Notes: generated by a model not told the origin, from the sequence alone. Positions 1-9,026 are shown, numbered from the stretch's first letter. The stretch is DNA of 64,000 nucleotides from Rhizobium sp. NLR16a (GCF_017948245.1 NZ_CP072865.1:2133501-2197500), one strand, 5' to 3'. Translations and numbers: made by a program.

Positions 1-2
1 GG

Positions 3-80
3 TCGGAGCGTGTCTCCGGCAAGGACAAGCACGAGTTCAAGCCGATGGCGACGATCGGCTACCCGCAGGCAGCTGAATAA
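3..80 (+). CDS. nirB: Nitrite reductase large subunit, C-terminal end only
   Basis: Only the last 25 codons are inside the window. They read in frame into a TAA stop and end in MATIGYPQAAE, which resembles the C-terminus of rhizobial NirB. NirB is the NADH-dependent sirohaem/flavin subunit that reduces nitrite to ammonium in the cytoplasm. The identification rests mainly on context: nirD follows after 10 bases and nasA follows nirD. The sequence seen is too short to judge whether the gene is intact. Confidence 0.75.
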   Translation, partial: SERVSGKDKHEFKPMATIGYPQAAE

Positions 81-90
81 GGAGATTGAT

Positions 91-435
91 ATGACCTGGC
101 CCAATGAAAACTGGCATCCGATCGGTGACATCTCCGATATCCCCTTGCGTGGTGCACGCTGCGTGAAGACACCGCAGGGCAAGATCGCCGTCTTCCGCAC
201 GGCCGAAAATGAGGTTTTCGCCATCGAGGACCACTGCCCGCACAAGGGCGGTCCGCTCTCGCAAGGGATCGTGCACGCCAAAGCCGTCACCTGCCCTCTG
301 CACAACTGGGTGATCTCTCTCGAAACCGGCAAGGCGCTCGGCGCCGACGAGGGCGCGGTGCGGATCATCCCGATCCGTAACGAGGACGGCGCTCTCTTCA
401 TCGCGCTCGAAAGCCTGATGATGGCGGCGGAATAG
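91..435 (+). CDS. nirD: Nitrite reductase small subunit, Rieske type
   Basis: The protein has 114 residues and starts at an ATG preceded by AAGGAG; a longer upstream reading would overlap nirB. NirD partners NirB in assimilatory reduction of nitrite to ammonium. A complete Rieske [2Fe-2S] site is visible: a CPH pair in HCPHKGG, then CPLH about 15 residues later. Many enterobacterial NirD proteins have lost these ligands, so this one probably binds a cluster. The stop codon abuts the ATG of nasA with no gap, which indicates translational coupling inside one nitrate assimilation operon. Confidence 0.93.
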   Translation: MTWPNENWHPIGDISDIPLRGARCVKTPQGKIAVFRTAENEVFAIEDHCPHKGGPLSQGIVHAKAVTCPLHNWVISLETGKALGADEGAVRIIPIRNEDGALFIALESLMMAAE

Positions 436-3093
436 ATGACGACAGAGGTCAAGACCACGTGTCCCTATTGTGGCGTCGGCTGCGGCGTCGTCGCCACGGT
501 CGACGAGGCTGGCGCGGTCAGCGTCAAGGGCGATCCCGAGCATCCGTCGAATTTCGGCCGGCTCTGCTCAAAGGGTTCGGCTCTTGCCGAAACCATCGAT
601 CTCGACGGCCGGCTTCTCTATCCCGAAATCTCGGGCGAACGCAGCGGCTGGGAGGAGGCGCTCGATCTCGTCGCCCGGCGCTTTTCCGAAACCGTCGCCG
701 AACACGGGCCGGATTCGGTTGCCTTCTACGTCTCGGGGCAACTGCTGACCGAAGATTATTACATCGCCAACAAGCTGATGAAGGGCTTCATCGGCTCAGC
801 TAATATCGACACCAATTCCAGGCTCTGCATGTCCTCGTCCGTCGCGGGCCATCGTCGTGCTTTCGGCGCCGATACGGTGCCCGGAACCTATGAGGATATC
901 GAGCTTGCCGACCTGGTGGTCCTGACCGGCTCCAACCTCGCCTGGTGCCACCCTGTCATCTACCAGCGGCTCGCTGCCGCAAGGGTGGTGCGGCCCAACA
1001 TGCGCATCGTTGTCATCGACCCGCGCCGGACGATGACATGTGATATCGCCGACCTGCATCTCGCAATCCGCCCGGACGGCGACGTCGCGCTGTTCACGGG
1101 ACTGCTTGCGCATCTCGCCACGAGCCCGGCGATCGACCAGAACTATATCGCCGCCCATACGGAAGGCTTCGGCGACGCCTTTGCGGCAGCGGCCGCGCTT
1201 GATATCAACGAGCTCCTGGAACGGACCGGCCTGCCGGCCATGCAGATCCGGGAGTTCTTCCGCCTGTTCGAGACGACTGAGAAGGTTGTCACCTGCTACA
1301 GCCAGGGCGTCAACCAATCCTCCTCCGGCACCGACAAGGTCAATGCCATCCTCAACTGCCACCTCGCGACCGGCCGCATCGGCCGTCCCGGCATGGGGCC
1401 GTTCTCGCTGACCGGCCAGCCCAACGCCATGGGCGGGCGTGAGGTCGGCGGCCTTGCCAATATGCTTGCGGCCCATATGGCGATCGAGAATGCGGATGAC
1501 CGGGACCGCGTGCGACGCTTCTGGAATTCGCCCGTCATTGCCGCAAAGCCCGGTTTGAAAGCGGTCGACATGTTCCGCGCAGTGGCGGACGGGCGCATCA
1601 AGGCGCTCTGGGTGATGGCCACCAATCCTGTTGTGTCGATGCCGGATGCCGACAGCGTCGAAAGCGCGATCGCCGCCTGTCCCTTCGTCGTCGTGTCGGA
1701 CATCCTGAAAGAGACGGATACGACCCGCCACGCCCATGTGCTTTTGCCCTCGCTCGGCTGGGGCGAGAAGAATGGTACCGTCACCAATTCCGAACGCCGC
1801 ATTTCCAGGCAGCGGCCGTTTCTCGACGTCCCGGGCGACGCCAGGGCCGACTGGTGGCAGCTTGCGGAGGTCGGACGCCGCATGGGATTCGGCGCCGCCT
1901 TCAACTTTGACGCGCCGGCGGCAATCTTTGGGGAACATGCCGCGCTTTCCGCCTTCGAAAACAACGGCAGCCGCGACTTCGATATCGGCGTCCACGCCGA
2001 CATCAGCGGTGGCGCCTTCGACGAACTGTCGCCCTTTCAATGGCCGCAGCCGGCAGGGACGGCTCCCGCCGTCACCCGCTTCTTCGCCGGGGGCGGCTTC
2101 TTCCATCCCGATGGCAAGGCGCGCTTCGTTGCGGTCAAACCACCGGCAACCGATCGTACCAATGCCGATTTTCCCTTCACCCTGAACACCGGCCGCATCC
2201 GCGACCAGTGGCACACGATGACACGAACCGGAAAGAGCGCGCGGCTTTCCGCCCATATCGCCGAACCCTTTGCCGAGATCCATCCGCGCGATGCGATCGA
2301 GAACGGCATATCAAGCGCCGGCCTCGTCGAAATCGAGAGCCCCCAGGGCACAGCAATCGTGCGGGCGCTGGTGGCCGACCGCCAAGCGCGCGGCGGCGTT
2401 TTCGCACCGATGCACTGGAACGACCAGTTCGCGGCAAAAGCGCGGATCGACGCCGTGGTCGCGCCGATCACCGACCCTCTTTCCGGCCAACCGGCGTCGA
2501 AGAATGTTGCCGTTGCCGTTCGGCCCTTCCGCGCCACCCATTACGGTTTCGCGGTCTCGGCCATCAAACCGGACACACCCGCCGCGGCCTATTGGGCGGT
2601 GGCAAAGGCTGCCGGCGGCTGGCGGCTGGAGCTTGCCTTCACCGAGGCTGTCGAAGACTGGACGGCTTGGTGCCGGAAGGTCTTCGCCATTCCGGCCGAG
2701 ATCGAACCCCTGGGTTACGCCGATCGGCAATCCGGCGACCTGAGGCTCGCCTTCTTCGATGGCGAGATCCTGCTTGCCGCTCTGTTTCTCGCTCGCGAAC
2801 CGGTTGCCGTCGCACGCAACTGGGCAATCTCGCAACTCTCCGTCGTGCATGGCGACCTCAGGAAACGCTTTGCGCTGGTCGCAGGCCGCCCCGGGGCCGG
2901 TCGACCGGATCCCGGTGCCACCGTCTGCTCCTGCTTCAGTATCGGGGTCAACCAGATCGCTGCCGCGGTGCGCGGCGGATGCCATAGCGTCGAAGCGGTG
3001 GGCAAGGAAACGAGCGCCGGAACCAATTGCGGCTCCTGCCGCAGCGAAATCGGCAGGATCATCGATCGCTGTCTTGCCGCAGCGGCGGAGTGA
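436..3093 (+). CDS. nasA: Assimilatory nitrate reductase, large (catalytic) subunit
   Basis: The 885-residue molybdopterin oxidoreductase reduces nitrate to nitrite in the cytoplasm. An N-terminal [4Fe-4S] site is visible at C9, C12, C16 and C44 (CPYCGVGC, then LCSKG). The stretch NSRLCMSSS near residue 130 holds the likely molybdenum cysteine, and QPNAMGGREVGG is a typical cofactor-contact motif. The C-terminus carries an extra BFD-like [2Fe-2S] domain (CSCF, then NCGSC), as in NasA proteins that take electrons from a separate reductase. It is the last gene of the nirB-nirD-nasA series. No siroheme synthase or transporter gene follows; the next gene is convergent. Confidence 0.95.
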   Translation: MTTEVKTTCPYCGVGCGVVATVDEAGAVSVKGDPEHPSNFGRLCSKGSALAETIDLDGRLLYPEISGERSGWEEALDLVARRFSETVAEHGPDSVAFYVSGQLLTEDYYIANKLMKGFIGSANIDTNSRLCMSSSVAGHRRAFGADTVPGTYEDIELADLVVLTGSNLAWCHPVIYQRLAAARVVRPNMRIVVIDPRRTMTCDIADLHLAIRPDGDVALFTGLLAHLATSPAIDQNYIAAHTEGFGDAFAAAAALDINELLERTGLPAMQIREFFRLFETTEKVVTCYSQGVNQSSSGTDKVNAILNCHLATGRIGRPGMGPFSLTGQPNAMGGREVGGLANMLAAHMAIENADDRDRVRRFWNSPVIAAKPGLKAVDMFRAVADGRIKALWVMATNPVVSMPDADSVESAIAACPFVVVSDILKETDTTRHAHVLLPSLGWGEKNGTVTNSERRISRQRPFLDVPGDARADWWQLAEVGRRMGFGAAFNFDAPAAIFGEHAALSAFENNGSRDFDIGVHADISGGAFDELSPFQWPQPAGTAPAVTRFFAGGGFFHPDGKARFVAVKPPATDRTNADFPFTLNTGRIRDQWHTMTRTGKSARLSAHIAEPFAEIHPRDAIENGISSAGLVEIESPQGTAIVRALVADRQARGGVFAPMHWNDQFAAKARIDAVVAPITDPLSGQPASKNVAVAVRPFRATHYGFAVSAIKPDTPAAAYWAVAKAAGGWRLELAFTEAVEDWTAWCRKVFAIPAEIEPLGYADRQSGDLRLAFFDGEILLAALFLAREPVAVARNWAISQLSVVHGDLRKRFALVAGRPGAGRPDPGATVCSCFSIGVNQIAAAVRGGCHSVEAVGKETSAGTNCGSCRSEIGRIIDRCLAAAAE

Positions 3094-3123
3094 ATGCGCA
3101 ACCGCGGATGCTGACGTCGGATG

Positions 3124-3789
3124 TCAGGTTGCGCTCGGAACGACAAGCATTTGACGGTCGGCTGAGATGCGGACGGCGATCTCGTCATAGGAAGAGATGG
3201 TCGGATGCGGCGTCTCCATCTTATGGTGATGGGTTGCCGTAACGACCATGACATCAGCGCCCGCCGCCTCGGCGGCCTTGATGCCAGCTGCAACATCCTC
3301 AAACACCAGACAATCCCGCGTGCTGACGCCGAGGCGTTCGGCGCCGAGAATATAACATTGCGGATCGGGCTTTCCGACCGTCACATCCTCCGCCGTCACC
3401 ATGAATTTCGGCAGAGGCAGGCCAGCCGCTTCCATCCGGCGGTGGGCAAGACGCGAGGGCGAAGAGGTGACGATCGCCCAGCGATCCAGCGGCAGCGAAC
3501 TGAGGAACGCCGCGGCACCGGAAATGGCAACGACATCGCCGACATCGGCAATTTCAGCCTCGGTCACCAGCCTTGCCTCGTGTTCGGGATCGACGCCCGG
3601 CAGGTTAAGCCGGGTGATTGTGTCAATGCCACGCGATCCATGCATCTTCGGCAAGAAGGCGCCGACATCGAGCCCATGGCCTCTTGCCCAGTCGCTCCAA
3701 ACACGCTCGGCCGCGAGGATCGAATTGAGGATGGTGCCGTCCATGTCGAAGAGGAAGGCGGCATAAGGCTTTTCGAAGCCATGGGGCAT
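3124..3789 (-). CDS. HAD-superfamily sugar-phosphate phosphatase-like hydrolase
   Basis: I chose the 221-residue reading that starts with MPHGFEKPYAAFLFDMDGT, because the longer upstream frame adds a low-complexity, non-homologous extension. No clear Shine-Dalgarno sequence precedes this ATG. HAD motif I is DMDGT with the nucleophile at D15. Motif II lies in VTSSP, the motif III lysine in GKPDP and the motif IV acid in VFEDVAAG. An alpha-helical cap of the phosphoglycolate or beta-phosphoglucomutase type lies between motifs I and II. Such enzymes remove phosphate from small sugar or polyol phosphates, but the substrate cannot be read from sequence. It is convergent with nasA and separated from it by 30 bases. 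Confidence 0.85.
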   Translation of the reverse strand: MPHGFEKPYAAFLFDMDGTILNSILAAERVWSDWARGHGLDVGAFLPKMHGSRGIDTITRLNLPGVDPEHEARLVTEAEIADVGDVVAISGAAAFLSSLPLDRWAIVTSSPSRLAHRRMEAAGLPLPKFMVTAEDVTVGKPDPQCYILGAERLGVSTRDCLVFEDVAAGIKAAEAAGADVMVVTATHHHKMETPHPTISSYDEIAVRISADRQMLVVPSAT

Positions 3790-3981
3790 CGGCGGGTACA
3801 AGGGCGTAGCTCGATAAGGAGGAGTGTCGGACGGTGGTGGTGCCGATGAAACGGCAAATCGCTGCGTTTTGCAAGCCTGCGCAGGACAGCGACGCTGCGT
3901 GGTTTGGAGCCTTTCCAGCAACTTGGGCCGTTAAGGTTTGCGCACGATGCAAACTCCGCGTGCAGGTTTTTCAAAAAGATC

Positions 3982-4006
3982 GGAACAATGACTCCTGCAG
4001 GTGGTT
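3982..4006 (+). promoter_or_regulatory. Candidate EcfG/RpoE2-type promoter
   Basis: GGAAC at 3982-3986 is followed after 16 bases by GGTT at 4003-4006. The rhizobial general-stress consensus is GGAAC-N16/17-cGTT, so one base of the -10 element differs. A transcript would start near 4013, about 37 bases before the ATG of the small secreted protein at 4050. This is pattern matching only. Confidence 0.5.
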
Positions 4007-4049
4007 ACTCAGAGGTCATCCGTGATGAAAATCAAAGGAGGATATCCTC

Positions 4050-4376
4050 ATGACCAAATCCCTTATTGCCGCTTCGCTGCTCGCGATCGGCATGGCATCG
4101 TCAGCCTTTGCTCAGTCGAATCCGGATCCCATCGGACCGACAAATGGCGGCTCGACCGATCCGGGTTCGGGTAACTATTCGTCCGATTACACCAACAGCG
4201 ACAATGGCATGCACCCTGTCCAGGTCGCGCCCGTCGATCCGACCACGACCCAGAGCATCCAACCGCCGCAGGCGATGGAATGCGCCGGCATGCCGCAGCA
4301 GCGGACCGGTGTCGATACGCGCGGCGGTGAGAGCGGCGCATCAATCAGCGAAGCTTGCCGCGAATACGACAACTGA
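4050..4376 (+). CDS. Small secreted protein of unknown function
   Basis: This 108-residue protein starts at an ATG behind AAAGGAGG. Residues 1-21 (MTKSLIAASLLAIGMASSAFA) form a clear Sec signal peptide with an AxA cleavage site before QSNPDP. The mature part is rich in Asn, Gly, Ser, Pro and Thr, has no recognised domain, and contains two cysteines (in MECAGM and EACREY) that could pair in the periplasm. An EcfG-like promoter lies upstream and a strong hairpin terminator follows, so it is probably monocistronic. It resembles small secreted proteins often found in rhizobia; I infer a stress or envelope role only from the promoter. Confidence 0.8.
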   Translation: MTKSLIAASLLAIGMASSAFAQSNPDPIGPTNGGSTDPGSGNYSSDYTNSDNGMHPVQVAPVDPTTTQSIQPPQAMECAGMPQQRTGVDTRGGESGASISEACREYDN

Positions 4377-4427
4377 GCAGGCAATCGCCCGTTTTGAAAC
4401 ATGTCGCGCAAAAGCGCACCACATCGG

Positions 4428-4453
4428 AAAAGGCCGGTTTATGCCGGCCTTTT
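4428..4453 (+). terminator. Rho-independent terminator
   Basis: AAAAGGCCGG (4428-4437) pairs with CCGGCCTTTT (4444-4453) around a 6-base loop. The hairpin has a 3' T run and lies 52 bases after the stop of the small secreted protein. The A/T flanks would let it also work on the opposite strand. Confidence 0.8.
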
Positions 4454-4535
4454 CATGTCGCGGCGGATAAAGACTTCTTCCGCATCAGACCTTTTGATCC
4501 GCGCGTTCCGACCACACGTCTTATTGCGCCATTGA

Positions 4536-5372
4536 TCATTCCGCAGGGTGCGGCATCACCGGATGGTGATCATCGAGCGGTGGCCGCTGCCGCCAGCCAG
4601 TCAGATGGTTCATCAGCGGGAAATAAGCGCCATAAGGCAGCAGACGCGCCAGCTTCAGCATCGTCGTGAAGCGCCTGGGGAAAGCGATCTCGAAAGCCTC
4701 CGATTTCAGCCCGGCAGCAATCTGGCGGGCAGCCTCCTCGGGCGACACCAGCGCCGCTGACATGGGAAATGCGCTCTTCCCCACCGACGGCGTGTCAACG
4801 AAGCCAGGGCTGATGAGCTGGATGCGGATGCCCATCTTGTCGAGATCGAATTTCAGGCTTTCGGCCATGTTGATCAACGCCGCCTTGGTGGCGCCATAGG
4901 CAGCCCCCGTCGGCAGGCCCCCATAGCCTGTGGCGGAAGAGACGATGGCGATCTGTCCCTGCCCTTTCGCTTTCATATGGCGGATCGTCGGCAACAGACA
5001 GTTGACGACGCCGGAAAGATTGACCGCAAAGCTCATTTCGAAATCGGCGCGGTTCAGGTCCTCGGCGTGAACAGGCAGATGGATACCGGCATTGAGGATG
5101 GCCATGGCCAGCCTGCCATGCTCATATTCGATGGAGGCCAGGACATGTTCCATGTCCTCAGCATCGGTGACATCACCGTCGAGGACGATAATGTTGCCGG
5201 AAAGGCCGCTGGCTTCGGCCTGCAGCTCGACCAGCTTTTCGTGGCTTCTGGCGGTGACCGCGACCTTGTATCCTTCGCCGGCAAGCTTCAGCGCAAGCGC
5301 CCGGCCGATACCCGAGCTCGCGCCCGAGATCCAGACGATTCCATGTTCGGGACGGGCGATGAAATCACGCAT
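4536..5372 (-). CDS. Short-chain dehydrogenase/reductase
   Basis: The 278-residue Rossmann-fold oxidoreductase has GASSGIG at residues 17-23 for NAD(P) binding, NAG near residue 94, and the catalytic SSATGY...YGATK serine-tyrosine-lysine set. The classical SDR core ends near residue 240. A 35-residue tail containing LLPYGAYFPLMNHLTG follows and could touch the membrane, as in DHRS7/YbbO-like SDRs acting on lipids or steroids. Substrate is unknown. It sits alone on the minus strand, 99 bases downstream of the ChrR-like gene, so cotranscription with that gene is possible. Confidence 0.88.
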   Translation of the reverse strand: MRDFIARPEHGIVWISGASSGIGRALALKLAGEGYKVAVTARSHEKLVELQAEASGLSGNIIVLDGDVTDAEDMEHVLASIEYEHGRLAMAILNAGIHLPVHAEDLNRADFEMSFAVNLSGVVNCLLPTIRHMKAKGQGQIAIVSSATGYGGLPTGAAYGATKAALINMAESLKFDLDKMGIRIQLISPGFVDTPSVGKSAFPMSAALVSPEEAARQIAAGLKSEAFEIAFPRRFTTMLKLARLLPYGAYFPLMNHLTGWRQRPPLDDHHPVMPHPAE

Positions 5373-5471
5373 GACATGCTCCTCCGGCTCTGCCTGACCA
5401 GCACGAAAACAGGCCCGGAAGTTCTTTGCGCCTCCCGGATTTACGGCTTTATCACACCATTGTGGCTGCTT

Positions 5472-6131
5472 TCAGCCGATCAGGTCGCCGATCATCTGAC
5501 GAAAGGACCCGGTCAGCCGGATCGGTCCATCCGAAACAGCCAAGGCAATGCAAGGCCTGTCCCTTTCGGCAACCGGCCGGTGATCGACAGTTTCATCGGC
5601 AATCGAGATGTCGCCGGGGCCGAAATGGCCGCGCTCATCGTTGAAAGCCCCGTCGAGAACGAGGATCAGTTCCACGCCTTTATGCGTGTGCGCCGGAAAG
5701 GCGCGTCCAGGGCGAATCCACATCAGACGGACCTCGCAGCCGTCCATGTTGAGCGAGTATTCTTTAAATCCGGGCAGCCGCCTGCGCCAGGCGACCTCCT
5801 CGACTTCGAAGCCGACAAGGTCGCGCAGCCCACGGGGAAACAGCGCAGTTGCCGGTCTCCTGGCTGCCTCTGGCTCAGAATCGGAAGAAGCGGTGGAGAA
5901 GATTGCCGCAAGGCGCTGCTTGCGGTCGGCAATGGCGGCTTCCGTCGTGTTTTCCAGCGCCTCTCCGGCCAGCAGCTCGAGTGCCTTCACCAAGTTGCGA
6001 TTGTCAGGTTTCATTTCCAGGTGGGAGTGTACGAGCACGCGTGCCGGCTCGGGCAAGGAGCCGGCGACATAATGCGCCATCAATGCGTCGATCGTGTCGA
6101 TCTGCTTGTAATCCATTCGGTTTTCGGCCAC
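5472..6131 (-). CDS. ChrR-like anti-sigma/cupin protein lacking zinc-site cysteines
   Basis: The protein has 219 residues from a GTG start; an ATG five codons in (6116) is an alternative. It matches the ChrR family: an N-terminal anti-sigma helix bundle (ALMAHYVAGSLPEPAR...LVHSHLEM) and a C-terminal cupin with HTHKGVE and DHRPVAE metal-ligand histidines. ChrR of Rhodobacter sphaeroides binds zinc in the N-domain through H-x3-C-x2-C. Here the matching stretch is HLEMKPDN, so both cysteines are replaced. ChrR genes normally follow their ECF sigma gene, but the 220 bases upstream hold no sigma gene and cysK is divergent. It may be an orphan regulator or a repurposed cupin protein. Confidence 0.82.
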   Translation of the reverse strand: MAENRMDYKQIDTIDALMAHYVAGSLPEPARVLVHSHLEMKPDNRNLVKALELLAGEALENTTEAAIADRKQRLAAIFSTASSDSEPEAARRPATALFPRGLRDLVGFEVEEVAWRRRLPGFKEYSLNMDGCEVRLMWIRPGRAFPAHTHKGVELILVLDGAFNDERGHFGPGDISIADETVDHRPVAERDRPCIALAVSDGPIRLTGSFRQMIGDLIG

Positions 6132-6354
6132 GCCCCGCTGCCCGTGTTCCGTTGTCGCTTTGTCCTCATCCGTACGGGGGAAGTCAATCTTCGGATCACC
6201 GCGACACGGTGGGATCGCGCTCGCGGGCCATTTCGGGCAAGAAAGCTAAATTTTATCGTGGCCGTCAGGGGCATGGAATAGCATTTCTTGCCAACACAGC
6301 CTTGTGAAGGGAAAAGACCGTTCCTAAAGTAAGAGTTCGAAAGAGGCAGATTCC

Positions 6355-7392
6355 ATGACCTTCCATCCCTCCGTCCTCGAAGCCATCGGCAGCACGCCGC
6401 TGATCAAACTCAAGGGTGCCTCCGCGGCAACCGGCTGCACCATTCTCGGCAAGGCGGAGTTCCTGAACCCCGGCCAGTCGGTGAAGGACCGTGCCGCGCT
6501 CTACATTATCCGCGATGCGGAGCGGAAGGGGCTGCTTCGGCCCGGCGGCGTCATCGTCGAAGGCACGGCCGGCAATACCGGCATCGGGCTGACGCTGGTC
6601 GCCAAGGCGCTCGGCTACCGCACCGTCATCGTCATCCCGGAAACGCAGAGCCAGGAAAAGAAGGACGCGCTGAAGCTGCTCGGCGCCGAACTCGTCGAAG
6701 TGCCGGCCGTTCCCTACAAGAACCCGAACAACTACGTGAGAGTGTCCGGGCGCCTTGCCGAGCAAATGGCAAAGAGCGAACCGAACGGCGCGATCTGGGC
6801 GAACCAGTTCGACAACGTCGCCAACCGGCAGGCGCATGTCGAAACGACCGCGCCGGAAATCTGGAAGGATACCGACGGCAAAATCGACGGCTTTATCTGC
6901 TCCGTCGGTTCCGGCGGCACGCTGGCAGGTGTCGCTGCCGGCCTCAAGGCCTTCAAGGCCGACGTCAAGATCGGCATCGCCGATCCCGATGGCGCCGCTC
7001 TCTACGAATTCTACAAGAACGGCACGCTGAAATCCGAAGGTTCATCGATCACCGAGGGCATCGGCCAGGGCCGCATCACCGCCAATCTCGAGGGCTTCAT
7101 GCCGGACTTTTCCTATCGGGTCTCCGATGCCGAAGCACTTCCCTATCTTTTCGATCTCGTCGAAAACGAGGGCCTGTGCCTCGGCGGCTCGACGGCGATC
7201 AATGTTGCCGGCGCCGTCAATCTCGCCCGGGACCTCGGCCCCGGTCACACGGTGGTGACAATCCTCTGCGACTACGGCAACCGCTACCAGTCGAAGCTTT
7301 TCAATCCGGATTTCCTGAGGTCGAAAGGACTGCCCGTTCCGGGCTGGATGGCTCGGTCTTCCGACATACACGTTCCCTACGAACCCGTGTGA
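6355..7392 (+). CDS. cysK: Cysteine synthase A-type PLP enzyme
   Basis: The 345-residue fold-type II PLP enzyme should make L-cysteine from O-acetylserine and sulfide. The PLP lysine is K44 in GQSVKDRA. GTAGNTGIG is the substrate/phosphate loop, and GSGGTLAG binds the PLP phosphate. At 345 residues it is slightly longer than classical CysK (about 320) and belongs to the long rhizobial form. It heads an operon: alaX starts 5 bases after its stop, then sseA and a GNAT gene follow with gaps of 15 and 6 bases. The association with a sulfurtransferase supports a sulfur role. Confidence 0.9.
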   Translation: MTFHPSVLEAIGSTPLIKLKGASAATGCTILGKAEFLNPGQSVKDRAALYIIRDAERKGLLRPGGVIVEGTAGNTGIGLTLVAKALGYRTVIVIPETQSQEKKDALKLLGAELVEVPAVPYKNPNNYVRVSGRLAEQMAKSEPNGAIWANQFDNVANRQAHVETTAPEIWKDTDGKIDGFICSVGSGGTLAGVAAGLKAFKADVKIGIADPDGAALYEFYKNGTLKSEGSSITEGIGQGRITANLEGFMPDFSYRVSDAEALPYLFDLVENEGLCLGGSTAINVAGAVNLARDLGPGHTVVTILCDYGNRYQSKLFNPDFLRSKGLPVPGWMARSSDIHVPYEPV

Positions 7393-7397
7393 GACCG

Positions 7398-8135
7398 ATG
7401 CCCGTCAATGCCCTCTATCGTGACGACTTCTATCTCTCGACATGCGAGGCGGTCGTCACCGCCGTTCACGACGACGGGGGCATCGAGCTCAACCAGACCT
7501 GCTTTTATGCCACTTCGGGTGGCCAGCCCGGTGACACTGGCCAGCTTGAACGCGCCGACGGCACCAAGATCGCACTCGGCCAGACGAAACACGGCGCCGG
7601 CAAGGACGTCATCATCCACGTGCCGCTCGAGAACGAGCCGCGGCCGGAGGTTGGCGAGACGCTGGTGCTGCATGTCGACTGGCCGCGCCGCTACCGGCTG
7701 ATGCGCATGCACACGGCCTGCCACCTGCTGTCGGTCATCTGCTCCTATCCGATCACCGGGGCCGCGGTCGGCGAGGAAGAAAGCCGCGTCGACTTCGACA
7801 TGAGCGAGACGATCGACAAGGACGAGGTCACGGCCAAGCTGATGGAACTCGTCGGCCAGAACCATCCGGTCTACTTGCAATGGATTACCGACGACGAGCT
7901 TGCGGCCAACCCAGACATCGTCAAATCAAAGAACGTGCGCCCGCCGATGGGGCTCGGCCGGGTCAGTCTCGTCTGTATCGGCGAGAACTCCTCGATTGAC
8001 AGCCAGCCCTGCGGCGGCACACATGTCTCGGAGACGCAGGAAGTCGGTCAGATCCATATCGCCAAGATCGAAAAGAAGGGCAAGGAGAACCGGCGCTTCC
8101 GAATCCGATTCGGCACGCCCGGCGAAGAAGCCTGA
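7398..8135 (+). CDS. alaX: Alanyl-tRNA editing protein (AlaX type)
   Basis: This 245-residue protein starts at an ATG 5 bases after cysK. It is a free-standing homologue of the AlaRS editing domain, which hydrolyses Ser- or Gly-tRNA(Ala). The zinc-binding motifs are present: HTACH (HxxxH) near residue 107 and CGGTH (CxxxH) near residue 208. The N-terminal beta-barrel region with TSGGQPGDTG is typical of AlaX-M/L forms. There is no C-terminal C-Ala domain. Its place between cysteine synthase and sulfurtransferase genes is unusual; a link through serine-derived metabolites is only a guess. Confidence 0.9.
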   Translation: MPVNALYRDDFYLSTCEAVVTAVHDDGGIELNQTCFYATSGGQPGDTGQLERADGTKIALGQTKHGAGKDVIIHVPLENEPRPEVGETLVLHVDWPRRYRLMRMHTACHLLSVICSYPITGAAVGEEESRVDFDMSETIDKDEVTAKLMELVGQNHPVYLQWITDDELAANPDIVKSKNVRPPMGLGRVSLVCIGENSSIDSQPCGGTHVSETQEVGQIHIAKIEKKGKENRRFRIRFGTPGEEA

Positions 8136-8150
8136 CAAGGGGAGACCATA

Positions 8151-9020
8151 ATGACTGAGAGCAAGAGCCGTTTCGTCGTCTCGGCCGACTGGCTGCAGGC
8201 CGAGCTCGGCAAGCCGGATCTGCGCGTGCTGGACGCCTCCTTCTACCTGCCGGCGCAGAAGCGCGACGCCGATGCCGAATATGCGGCCGGCCATATTCCC
8301 GGGGCCATCCGCTTCGATCAGGACAAGATCGCCGACCACTCGACGTCTTTGCCCCACACCATCCCCTCGCCCGATTACTTCGCCGCCGAAGTCGGCAAGC
8401 TCGGCATCAGCGAGAATCATCGCATCGTCGTCTATGACGGTATCGGCGTGTTTGCCTCGCCCCGCGTCTGGTGGCTGTTCCGGGTGATGGGCACCAAGAA
8501 CGTCTTCGTCCTCGACGGCGGTCTCGACGGCTGGAAGGCCGAGGGCCGTCCGCTCGAAACAGCGGCCCCCAGCTATGCCCCGACGACGTTTACGCCTGAC
8601 TTCGACGAGAGCCGCGTCGTGACGCTGGATACCATGCGTGACATCGTCTCGAGCGGTGCGATGCAGATCGCCGACGCCCGTAGCGCCGGCCGCTTCGCCG
8701 CTACCGAACCCGAGCCGCGTGCCGGCATGCGCTCCGGCCATATGCCCGGCGCCCGAAGCCTGCCCTCCGGTGTCTTCGCCAACCAGGGTCGGTTCAAGTC
8801 GCTAGCCGAACTCAGGCAGACGATCGAAAAGGCCGGGATTGATCTCTCTAAGCCGGTCGTCACCTCCTGCGGCTCGGGAATAACGGCCGCGATCATCACG
8901 CTGGCGCTGGAATCCCTCGGCCATCACGACAACAAGCTTTATGATGGTTCATGGAGCGAATGGGGCAGCCGTGACGATACCCCTGTTGTCACCGGTCCAC
9001 CGACGCCGGTCAAAGCCTGA
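8151..9020 (+). CDS. sseA: 3-mercaptopyruvate/thiosulfate sulfurtransferase
   Basis: The 289-residue protein has two rhodanese domains. The N-terminal one (about 10-130) is catalytically silent. The C-terminal one carries the active cysteine C240 in the loop CGSGITA, which is the mercaptopyruvate-type loop rather than the CRxGxT loop of thiosulfate sulfurtransferases. It transfers sulfur from 3-mercaptopyruvate to cyanide or thiol acceptors in the cytoplasm. It is the third gene of the cysK operon, with AAGGGGAG in front of its ATG. Confidence 0.92.
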   Translation: MTESKSRFVVSADWLQAELGKPDLRVLDASFYLPAQKRDADAEYAAGHIPGAIRFDQDKIADHSTSLPHTIPSPDYFAAEVGKLGISENHRIVVYDGIGVFASPRVWWLFRVMGTKNVFVLDGGLDGWKAEGRPLETAAPSYAPTTFTPDFDESRVVTLDTMRDIVSSGAMQIADARSAGRFAATEPEPRAGMRSGHMPGARSLPSGVFANQGRFKSLAELRQTIEKAGIDLSKPVVTSCGSGITAAIITLALESLGHHDNKLYDGSWSEWGSRDDTPVVTGPPTPVKA

Positions 9021-9026
9021 ACCGCC

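Noticed and set aside
796..2283. 495-codon open frame antisense to nasA
   Set aside because: Shadow of the nitrate reductase frame; low-complexity His/Arg/Gly composition and no recognisable motif.
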